Source: Ignelater luminosus (lineage: Eukaryota > Arthropoda > Insecta > Coleoptera > Elateridae). From it: DNA of 64,000 nt. The DNA is taken from the NCBI GenBank assembly GCA_011009095.1, contig VTPC01008130.1:24999-88998 (forward strand), written 5' to 3'. Position numbers and translations under genes: made by a program. This document shows positions 25,001 to 37,000 of this stretch, one piece after another. The notes below the pieces were generated by a model that ran no database searches, was not told the origin of the DNA, and worked only from the letters and a program-made list of their open reading frames with translations. The first letter of the stretch is position 1, and each line of letters begins with the position of its first letter.

Positions 25001-28000
25001 GTGAAGTGCATTTTGTAAAATCAAATTCAGATTTAGCGTCCTGGCCTTAATATTTCCATTTTCAGATGTTTTCAAAAGATCTGTTCGACCTATTAATTCT
25101 TGATAACTACGTACCTATAATGTAAACATTTCTTAGTAGTTTTACTCTCCAAGAAACAAATATTAAGAAGTTTAAAATACTTACACCTAAGGAAGCCATA
25201 TGTTCACGCACTTCTTCTGCAAGCATGAAAAAGTAATTTATAACGTGTTCGGGTTGTCCTGTAAACTTTTTACGAAGTATCGGGTCTTGGGTTGCAATTC
25301 CAACAGGGCAAGTATTAAGGTGACATTTACGCATCATTGTACAACCCATAACAATAAGTGGGGCAGTACTGAAACCAATTTCATCTGCACCTAACAAAGC
25401 AGCTACGACAACATCAAAACCTGCAAGAAAATTTGTTTTTAATTTTAGTTTTAATTTTTATAGTGAAATGAGCATACATAACAGTATTAGCTATCAGTAT
25501 GTCCATGAATTACATGTATCTAATCTTTACCTGTACGAATCTGTCCATCAGCTTGAAGAACAATACGAGATCGAAGATTATTTAGGACTAATACTTGATG
25601 GGTTTCAGCAATTCCTAATTCCCATGGCAAGCCAGCATTTTTAATACCAGTCCATGAACTGGCACCCGTTCCGCCATCATGACCAGAAACAACAATATGT
25701 TCTGCTTTACCTTTTGCAACACCAGCTGCCACTACACCAACACCAACCTGTAAAAGACACATTGTACAAGCTACAAAAACTAAAAAGACATAACCTTATC
25801 TTTACCTCAGAAACTAATTTAACTGATATTCTAGCATTAGGATTGGCACATTTCAGATCATAGATTAATTCAGCAAGATCTTCAATTGAATAGATGTCAT
25901 GATGTGGTGGAGGTGAAATAAGACCAACACCAGGAATAGAATGTCTTGTTCTAGCAATTTCTGGTGATACTTTATAACTAAAATTAATTAGTTAATTAAT
26001 ATGAACACAAAAGAAAATATGAAACCTACCCTGGTAGTTCACCTCCTTCACCTGGTTTGGCACCTTGGGCCATTTTAATCTGCAGATCATCTGAATGAGC
26101 TAAATAAGATGAAGTTACACCAAATCTTCCAGAAGCAACTTGCTTAATTGCGGAACGTTTTTGAGAATCTAAGTATCTCTCGGGATCTTCTCCTCCTTCT
26201 CCAGTATTACTTTTACCACCAAACTATAAAATATAAATAATAATAATAAAGTATACATGATAAATATAAATATGAAACTTTACCTTATTCATTGCTAATG
26301 CAAGTGTTTGATGTGCTTCTAAGCTTATAGAGCCAAAACTCATAGCGCCTGTTGCAAAACGTTTAACAATCTCTGCGGCTGATTCAACTTCTGATAAAGG
26401 AAGCGCTTGATCTAGAGTTCTTAATTCTAAGCGACCTCTTAACATGCAGTTTCTTACAGACTCCATTGTAGCTTCTTTGAATTTATCGTATGCAGATTTA
26501 CTTTTATTAATAGCAGATTCCTTTATTGTAAATAAGGAATATTAGTATTAATAAATAACAATTTTCAGAATTAACAAAACCTGTAATGCAGCAATGCTTC
26601 CAGGATCATTGATATGTTTTTCACCTCCAGCACGCCAGTGGTAATTGCCAGCATCCCTAAGTATTAAACTGTCAGGTGCTAAACGATATGCATTTTGATG
26701 ACGCTGAACTGCTTCTGCAGCTAATAGCTCTAAAGTTACTCCACCCAACCTTGAAGGTGTACCTTAAATTGTGGTATTTGTGTTATTATTATTAATATTA
26801 TTCTAGAGCAATATTATTATCTGAAAATTACACAATACATATAAAATGATAAAAAAAAGGGAATTATGAATTAATCCTTATTTCAATTTAAACAAACACA
26901 TTAAATTACTTTATAAAGGTTAAACTGTTCATCTAACCTCTGAAACATCTGTCAACTACATCTTCAGAAAGACCAACAGCTTCAAATATCTGAGCTCCCT
27001 TATAAGATTGCAAAGTTGAAATACCCATCTTTGCCATGACTTTACTTATTCCAGTCTGCATAGCTTGAGCATAATTCTGGAAAATCACTTCGTCAGTTAA
27101 GTTGCAGTCGAGTACTCCCTGATCTCTCAAACTTGAAGCCAATTCCAAAGCCAGGTATGGACAGATAGCATCGGCACCATACCCCAGCAGTACACAAACA
27201 TGATGAACTTCACGGACTTCACCACACTCAACTATTAAAGCCACTTTCATGCGAGAGCGAGTTTCAATTAAATGGTGATGAACAGCACCTAAAGATACGA
27301 GTTAGATATAAAAATACCCTTTCTATTTAAGAGTAATTTGCTAACCTAAAGTTAGAAGACTACTAATAGGTACCCGATCGGGACCAGCTTTTCTGTCAGA
27401 TAAAATAAGAATTTGATGTTGTTTGCTAGCCTTTTCTGCTTCTTCACAGATAGCCTGTAGTTTTGGAATGAGGCCAGCAGCACCTTCAGATGCAGAGAAA
27501 GTTGTGTCCAAAACATATGAACTCCAATCACGATGAGAAGTAAGTTTTAATACTTCCAGGTCTAAGATTGAAATCACTGGTTGTTTCAACCACAAGCGAT
27601 GGACCTATCATATTTCATTCAAAATTTAATAAAATATCTTATTTGTTAACACATACTAAACAAGTACCTGTTTTGCACTTGGTTGAAGAATATTAGCTTC
27701 AGGACCAATTGGACACTGTAAAGACATGACAACTTTCTCTCTGAATGGATCTATAGGAGGGTTAGTAACTTGTGCAAAAAGTTGTTTAAAATAGCTGTAC
27801 AGTAGTGGGGCAAAAGATGATAGACAAGCCAAAGGTTCATCATTACCCATACTCCCTAATGCTTCTTTTCTAAAAAAAATATTCAGAACAAAAAAATAAA
27901 TATCAATTTGAAAAATTTATAAATAATGTAAATGCCCACACTGAAAATGACTGGTTAATAGAGATTCCTACAATGTAGTATTAAAGAATATGGACAATCA

Positions 28001-31000
28001 GTAGCGCATCCAAATATTTAGCAAGGGGGGGTGCAACTAAAAAAATTAAAAATATTGAATGTACATATAGTTTGAATAAAACTGCAACTCAAAAATACAC
28101 AAAATGATGTGCTATATATTTTGTAGAATGTTATTGGTTTATGTCAATCAAATCTATTGTTAAAAAATAAATATTAGTAGCAGGACACGGGGGGTACAAT
28201 TGTTTCTTTGCATGCCCCCTGGGTGCACCTGTGGGCAATACTAACTGAAGAATAAAAATTCATCCTATCAACTGGATTACCTTGCAAAAATAATTAAAAG
28301 AAGGTTAAGAAAGTTAAGAAGGTTCCTCTACAAACTAATAGAAAATAGAATGTAAGTGTAAGTGCTATATTGGCTGCTTTCCATTTGATTTAATAAGTGT
28401 ACTAAACTATTTTGTTGTAAATTGTACTGTACAATACCTTCAAGTGTTACAAATGGGAACATTAAAACATGTATCTACAGTCTTTCAATCACAATCAACT
28501 TTGATACATAAAAGTTCCAACAAATACTAAAACAACAAGCAACTTGCTAAATATTTAGTTCAGTTGAAATCCATTTGTATTAAATTGTCTATCAGACAAA
28601 GTCACAATCTTAGTGTGGTGGGGAATGACGTATTCTATTGTAATAATATTAAGTTGAGTCTTTTCCTAAATGTATACTTAAGATACTGAAAAGGACAAGT
28701 CATTAGCACAAAGAGCTGTCAGTAATTGAACAAAAACAATTAAAAATGTAATTGAATTACTTTAATTTGATTACTGCAGAAATACTAGTAATTGTAATTG
28801 TTTTTTCAAGCATATCTTCTTTGGATAATTGTAATTGGTAATCGTTTTTATTATTGTGTAATTGAATTACTTCTGAAAGTAATTGAATTATTATTAAAGT
28901 AACTGGATTATAAAAGTAATGGAATTATCAGCTGATAATGGAATTATTTTAATTGGAAAACACAATTCAAAAGTAATCTAACGTCCCTATTTAGAATATT
29001 CTCGATTGAATTATTTCAAGTTTCGACAGGCAATAAATGATGTGCTGTACTTGCCTGAAAAAACTCCTTAGCGTCAATGACGTGTAATAGTTGTGCAATA
29101 CTGCACGTTCCCACGTTAGTCTGACCCTGTTACTGCTGACAAAATCGCTTTGTCTGCTTATTAGCAAACCGATTCATTTCACACAACTAAGTAGGCATGA
29201 AAACTGACAATTTCATGCATGTATCAGAATATCAACGAAAAATCTATCCTGTTTGGAATAGACTGACATTTGTCAAAATAAAAAAAACACAATTGGTTGG
29301 AAAATTTGTATAAAATTTTTTGTCAATGCTTTTGTCCAGGAACAGTCAGCGATTGCCATGGCTTTCTTTTTTCAACCACTTACGATATCTAATGTGTTAC
29401 TGTCAAACATTCACGAGCTTTTTCAGTGACAGCACTACTAATTGCTGCCTGTTCCTAGATACAAGCAATGCAATGATGTCGATAATAATAAATTGTTGAA
29501 GAAAATGTGTTGTTTTTGTGGTCTTAGGAAAATTAGTGTACATAATTCGCTGGAAATGTAATGCTTGTTATGTAAATAAACTTATTAACTATTGTATTTT
29601 TGTTATCATCTAGCGGATAACACAAGTCAACAAAAAAAATTTTTTTTTTGGGTTTCTGTTCTAATGCTTAAATTCTGATTCTAGACACCGAAAAACACTT
29701 AAATTTTCAAATTTAGCTTTTAAAGTTTGCTTTTGTCTAATTTATGCCGATAATTAAGTTTTAAAGATTTTAATTGATTTTATGAGCAACAGATAGCAGC
29801 ACTTTTAATAACCCGATAGTAAATTGAATATTATTTGTTAAGGGCCCATTAGTGAGTATTTACTTGTCTATCACAGCTGTAATACCGCCTTTGTTTATTA
29901 CTAAATTAGAAAATGGCATCAAGACAGTGTAAACAGGATGTTGATTCATTCTGTTTTATTTATGGTGAATTTATTAAAGTAAGGAGTAAGAAATTTGCTT
30001 TGGCAACAAATTTGAAACTTTGCGAAGCTTACGAAGCCTATTATAACCTGAAAATCCGGAATCAAGATAAAAATTGGGTACCTCACTTTGCCTGCGTTAA
30101 TTGCAAAAATACATTGGAAGGTAAAAAACTGAAATATAAAAGTTTTACAAATGTCGAGCAAATTTGAATTACACTAGTTGTTATTTTGTTATTTCTAGCC
30201 TGGTATCGAGGAGAAAAACGACACATGAAGTTTGCGGTGCCACGACTTTGGAGGGAACCTAGTGATCATGTGCAAGACTGTTATTTTTGTATTGTTAATC
30301 CAAGTAAGCGTCGATCTGGTGAAAATGCTGAAAAGATTTATTATCCTGATCTTCCTTCAACGTCATCTCCGATACCTCATGATGAAGATTTTCCTATTCC
30401 ATCATGTTCGGAATTAGATAACCTCCCAGTTCAATCTTCACAAAGTTCAACAGAATCCAGTGCACCACTAACCAACACCGATGGTAGTGAATTCATGTTA
30501 AAGTCGCAGAGTTTTGGATCACATTTCATAAGCTCAGCTGAATTCAATGACTTAGTACGAGACCTAAACCTACCCAAGAGCAAAGCAGAGATTTTAGGTT
30601 CACCATTTAAGCAATGGAATTTGCTTGAAGATGATGTGAAAATAACTGATCAACGAGAGCGACATAAAATTTTTTNNNNNNNNNNNNNNNNNNNNNNNNN
30701 NNNNNNNNNNNNNNNNNNNNNNNNNNNNNNNNNNNNNNNNNNNNNNNNNNNNNNNNNNNNNNNNNNNNNNNNNNNACATTCCGCATTGCTCAAGGAAAGT
30801 TATGATAGTGTGAAGATGATACTTGAAAAGTTAAAATATACAGAATACAATTAGCCAGTAATAGGCATTTTTAAGATGGTTGGTTTTTTGATGGGAATGC
30901 AAGGCGGTTATACTAAATATCCTTGTCACCTTTGCCTGTGGGACAGCAGAGCAGATTCAGTACATTACCAACGGTGTATATGGCCTAATCGAGCCGAATT

Positions 31001-34000
31001 TCAGATCAGAAAACCTAATGTAAAGTCGGAACCAGTTGTAGAGCCTAAGAATGTATTGATACCGCCGTTACATATAAAATTAGGCCTAATGAAACAATTT
31101 GTAAAAGCTCTGGATCCAAATTCTGAAGCTTCGGATATTTAAACGGATTTTTTCCCAAATTATCTGACGCTAAAGTCAAAGCGGGTATTTTCGTTGGACC
31201 ACAAATAAAACAACTAATGAAGAGTGATGACTTCACAGAATTTCTCAATGTTCGTGAAAAACGAGCCTGGGAGAGTCTTAAAGCAGTAGTCGATGGTTTT
31301 CTTGGAAACAACAGAGCTGACAATTATAAAGAATTGATTGAAACTATGCTTAAAAGTTTTAAAATTATGGGCTGCAGAATGTCCCATAAACTTCATATGC
31401 TACATTCTCACCTGGACGAATTTAAAGATAATATGGGTGCCTACTCAGAGGAATAAGGACAACGTTTTCACCAGGATGTGATGGACTTTGAACGACGTTA
31501 CCAAGGGCAGTACAACGAGAGTATGATGGGAGATTACATTTGGAGTTTAATACGAGACAGCCCTTACAAACATAAGAGAAATACGAAAAATATTCATTTT
31601 TAAACCTAATTTTTAGTTATTTTATATTTATATGTTATTATTTATCACAAATATTGAATTAAAAAGACTTTGATGTTAAGTAAAAACTTTTCTAATTGCA
31701 ATTTAAAATAAAATTTAAAAAAAAATAAAAAACTCAGTGATTTTTTTCAAAAATTCGAAAAATTGATCCAAAAAATAATTTTTTCCTTTAGTTTTGGCGT
31801 CCGAGAAACCAGAATTTTACATGCAGAAGCCAGACCCAAAAATCGTGTTGACCGGTGTAATTGCTACAATAATAAAATAAAAAAGTTTGGGTTCTGTGTT
31901 ATTAATTATTTTACTACTACATTTTAGAAACAAGAACTGAAATAAATGTAAAACAGAGGTGATTTAACACAAAGCAGACTACCCTAACGCGCTTGACTTG
32001 AACCCCCGACCCAACACGGCAAAAATTACATAACAACTGTTCTTTCACACCCATGATTTTTGATTAAAAACTTTTTTTGTGTGAATAATTAAGTAATATT
32101 AAAAACTGAACAAAGGAAACTAGCTACTTTTCTAACAATAATAATAATTAAACTCTGTAAAGCAAGTAATTCATGCTCTTTGAAATAATTTTATTACAAA
32201 AGTAATTCAATTATTTATGGAAGGAACTGAATTATTTAATTTAAACAATACAATTACTTTTATAATTGTAATTGAATTACTTTTGTCAAGTAATTGTTAC
32301 AGCTCTGTTAGCACACGCGCTTTATGAAAATATTCCAGTAATTTAGTAACTTTGGGGCATATCATGTTTTAAAAGAATGCAAGTAATTTAATTAATATTC
32401 CAATTTGACAATTAATAATATTTTATCTACGACTCTTCAATAATATAGTCGTTATACGCGTAACCATAGGGATATAATCATACTCATAAAACACTAGTGT
32501 ATTATGGATTTTATTCACTGGCGGTGTTTTGTTGGTTGCCTATTTATAGATATAATAAAAATAGAGATTGTTATAATCTCAAACTATTTATTGTTAGAAA
32601 AAAAATTTGGACATCGTCTTCAGAGGATCCTTGTATTCCAGGTCTAAAACTCTCTTTGTGAAGATTGTTTACTTTCATTGACTTCTATATATTCAAGAAT
32701 TTGGACATCGCCTCCTTCAGGGGAGTCGACCTCCATATCTTTCTTAGAAGTGTTAGAATCGTAGATAAAACGTCGTATTTGACTTGCACATAATGGGTAT
32801 TATTCACTCGGATGATTTACACACTCGCCTTGGGCTCGTGTGTAAACTTCATCCTCTTGAATAATAACCTACATTATGTGCTCGTTGAATAATATACTAA
32901 TATTAATTCTCATTAAAAGTCTCTAAACAGCTTAATAGCACAGTAAATGCAGTACTGGTATGTTTGTTATTACAGTTTTAATTGTAATAATATAGATGTC
33001 TGTTAAGTAATGTATGGTAGAAGATCCTTCTTAGTTTCTGTTGATGTGGCATGTTAAAAAAAAAGAAGGGTTCAAATAGATTAAGATATTTCTAGTTGCA
33101 TGTAATATTTTATTGCTTTAGAATACAAGTAGGTTGAATTTGAAGCACATAGCTTTTCATTTGAATACCTTTAAGTTTAATTGTATATCAAAAAAGGTAT
33201 TGAATAAATAAGAAATTTTGAATTGAACAACTAGTATGTTTCAGAATGTAGATTTTTACAACAAACTAATCCTGCCTTGGGAATCTGCTACCTGAATATT
33301 TACTTTAATTTAAAAAGCACCCTCTATGCCCTATATGATATGTGTATGTTATAATTAATTGAAAATAAAAACAAAAATGATTACTTGTACTCACTTGTCA
33401 TTAACCATCGGTAACAGTAACATATGTATAGCTTCAGTGGAATATCCAAAGAGAGGCAACCTTTGATCGCTAAACCCACTTGGTTGATATTTAGCTGTTT
33501 TAGGATGTCCAGCTTTCAAGTGAGCCTCGCGGAGTTCATCCATTAATATCTGTGTCAGTTATACAGTATTATTTTCAAATGTAATTAAAGTTAAAATACA
33601 TTAATTAGTTAGTACAATAAAGTCTACGTCTATGTTAACACACACCAAGCTAAATATTTAATACTAGACACAACAAGAGCATTTAAATCATAATATACAA
33701 AGAGGACTAAAGTCCTTTTGTTCCAGTGTGATGACTTTAATGTTTTCATGTACTTTGAAACTAAGTACAGTGTTTTCAGACTTTAAATCTTTTATTGTAA
33801 AACATTCTATTTAGCTTCAAGCTTTTAAAAACATTAAAAACACCCTATCAGAACAAAATGCCTTTGACCCTTTAGCCCTTTTTGCATATTATGCTTCAAT
33901 TATAATACCAATAATAAATCTGCAAAAAAGAAAACTACAGAAACAGTGAATCATCAAACAGGTGTTTAATATATAATGAATAAAAAGAAACTCTTCAATA

Positions 34001-37000
34001 TTTAAAATTTCAAAAAGTAGAAAATTTACTTCAAAAGAAATTTTTCAAACTTGGGATCGAATTAAATTAAAAAGAATTTTTATTTTTTCTAGGATAAAAG
34101 CGTAATATTTCAATCAATTTTTAATATGACAAGAGTAAACTGTGTGGCTTAAAACTTATCACTTTAACAATACAGAATAATTTGATGATCCATTGAAGCG
34201 GCTACAAAAAACACATATTTTACACCAAATATTTATAAGTGAGAAACTGATGAAAATAAAATGAGAAAATTGAATTACACGCCACTCACCATCTGTAGCC
34301 GGCAAAAACATGCAAAAACAGATAAAAACATATTAATAATTTGATAAAAGTTAATTTTTGAAAGTAATTTTCAAATTAATTAACATTATTAAAGCATAAT
34401 GGAATGTTTGAAAACCTGAATGTCGACAATAACAAGAAAATGTAAAAAAAGTGGAACATCTTTTACCTTTTCTTTCAGCCAAACGGAATGTGGACGAGAT
34501 TGTGCAATCTTCCTTTTCAATTCAATATCCTGAATGACAGCTTTTTCTTCTGTATCAACCAATAACATACGGCCAGGCTTCAAACGACTTTTTAGTATAA
34601 CTTGTGAAGGTTCAACATCATAAACACCAACCTAAGAAATGTTAGTTAATAAGAGTATTTCATTATTATGAAAGCAACTCACTTCACTAGCCATAACTAA
34701 GACATTTTCCTTGGTAATATAAAATCGGGAAGGTCTTAAGCCATTACGATCTAATATGGCACCAATATAACGTCCATCAGTAAAAGAAATAAGAGCTGGA
34801 CCATCCCAAGGTTCCATGATGCAGGCTGCCCAATGGTAATAGTCTCGTTTTTCATCACTCATGGTAATATCATTATGCCAAGCTTCAGGAACCATTGTCA
34901 TTACAGCCTAAACAATAAAAATTAATTTTCTGCTATTACCAAAATCCTTGAATTTTAGAAATAACACATACTTCTGGAAGAGACCGTTTTCCTGCATGGA
35001 CAAGAAATTCAAGTACACAATCAGCAGATCCACTATCAGATAAATTTGGTTCTACTACTGGATACAACTGTTGCAATTTTTCTCCAAAATCATCATTTTT
35101 CATGACACCTTCACGTGCTTTCATGTAATTAACATTACCACGAAGAGTATTAATTTCGCCATTGTGAGCAAGCATTCTATAATAAGCATAATGATCAATA
35201 AACTCAAATTTCAGTTACAAAAATTAATAAATACCTCAATGGATGTGCTCTTTCCCAACTTGGGAAAGTATTAGTGGAAAATCTTGTGTGGACTAAAGCT
35301 AAATAGGTATCATATAGAGGATCAGCCAAATCAGGGAAGTAAGTCCATAACTGATCCGATGTTAATTGACCTTTATATACAATAATGCGTCGACTTAATG
35401 AACAGATGTAAAAGCGTCGTCCTGGAGCTGGAATAATATGACTTGCTCTTTTGCGGAGCACAAAAAAGCTTGTGTCCAGATGTTCATCTTTGATGTTATT
35501 TGAAGCAGCAACAAACACCTAAAACAAGTTGTTAGCTTAGTAGCAATTTCAAAGAAATATAGGTAATAGTAGAATGTTACTTTAAATGCAATTATTCTAA
35601 GCAGTGACATGACTGGCAGTGATGCAAAACATAATTATCTTCTTCTTTGCATTTGAATGTTTATAGCAAAAAAAAGCAATAGAGGATTAAAAGTAAATAA
35701 AACTTGTGTTTATTCTAATATACACTGCTCAAAGTTTCAAATGGGACATTGTAATACTTAGACAACGTAATTAAAAGGAGTATTTGTAAGATTTTGTAAA
35801 CGTAAACGTAAAAATGCCTACACGAATTAATTTCTCTTTGTTTTATAGTCAAAAACTGCTATCAGTTGACATCGGCAACCATAGTTATTAAAGCTTACAC
35901 TTTCTTAAGCATATACTATAGTTTCAAGTGGATATGACATTTAACAAAAGCACTGTATGCAAAGTTTTCTGAGAAATTTCATGTTTTGAAATCACAAATT
36001 TATTTCAATCCCTTTGTTCAAACATTTAATCAAGTATTAGCTAAAGGGTCATGTTCCATGAAGAAAATCTGTGATATCATTACATGCTTAAATTTGATTT
36101 AGAAATTATGGAAGGGGAATCCCCCCTTATTATTTAAATTATGCTAGACAAAAATAGTACTGATTACAATTGTGTACATTTATATACTTCATAAACAATC
36201 TTAATAAAATACTACTTGAGAATTTTAAGTCTGTCATTGTAGACCCAAAGTTCTGTATAAACCATACATGCATGACAGGGAATTCCTTAATTACAAATCT
36301 TAAATTCTATATTAAAAAATAAAATCAAAAAATACATGTAATTATAACTAAAAACTGAATTTTATCAATCTGTTAGCACAAATATAATTTTATGTAATAT
36401 GGGTAATTCCTGTGGTTACATCATGTGGTCAATCTATGGGACACTGTATAATGCTGATATGTCTTACAATTAAAATGGGTATAGTAATTATTGTATTTTG
36501 ACCAAGATTAAAAATATTCTGGAGGTCAGCATAGTCTATAGTGAGTTAGACTGTTGGTCTAGTAAACAGGACAGCATTAGGTCTGTGGGTTAGAATACCA
36601 CACTTCCAAGTCTACGAATTGTATCTGCATAATGTGCATGTTAGATAGGGCTGTAGTCTATGATCCTGATAGTTAGTCCTCCATAATGTAAATAAAAAAA
36701 TAACCATGAGAAGATTTTTAAGGAATATTCTAAAAATATGCAATGTTTCCCAAAGTAAGCAAAGAACTAACAAAAAAAAGAAACTAATAGAAACTACCAT
36801 CTTCTCTCAATCTCAAGACTCTGCATGTGTACAAATGCAAAGATTGACATCTGTTGTAGTATATTAGTGGCTATAATTTGACTGTGATTTGTTAGAATGC
36901 TGATAACTATAAAATTTGAAATTATGCCAGATAGACATAATAGATAAATAAATAAACTTTCATTCTTAAAAGGAAAAGAATAGGAATAATGGCAACTCAT

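Larger units (their letters stand above)
29621..31857 (+). mobile_element. Inner element with imperfect 70-bp inverted termini, carrying an arthropod multi-copy ORF
   Basis: The left end begins CACAAGTCAACA and the inverse right end CACCGGTCAACA. The similarity continues inward for about 70 bases through ATTTTTGGGT, TTCTG and AAATTCTG blocks with indels. TAA lies directly outside both ends (29618-29620 and 31858-31860), a possible 3-bp target duplication. Between the ends lies a single gene copy on the plus strand (29913-31603). About 2.24 kb including a 100-base run of N. I cannot assign it to a named superfamily. Confidence 0.55.
28711..32307. mobile_element. hAT-type element, carrying nested insertions
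   Basis: The left end AAGAGCTGTCAGTAATTG and inverse right end CAGAGCTGTAACAATTAC are flanked by the identical octamer TTAGCACA at 28703-28710 and 32308-32315. An 8-bp duplication and CAGAGCTG-like ends are hallmarks of hAT elements. Both subterminal regions (about 250 bases left, 150 right) are crowded with AAGTAATTGAATTAC-like motifs. Without the inner insertion at 29621-31857 it would be about 1.36 kb, too short for a transposase; I see no hAT transposase remnant. Confidence 0.7.
27870..33394 (-). other. Glutamate synthase intron 7, swollen by mobile DNA
   Basis: A 5.5-kb intron separates exons 8 and 7. It contains a short hAT-type MITE (27999-28231), the nested hAT-type element with its internal passenger (28711-32307) and a palindrome (32788-32883). 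The exon junction still joins ATGGTTAATGACAA to AAAAGAAGC in frame. Confidence 0.8.

Noticed and set aside
31985..32030. tRNA-like GGTTCAAGTC on the minus strand
   Set aside because: The flanking bases do not form a T-arm stem, and no A-box or acceptor stem is visible at tRNA spacing.
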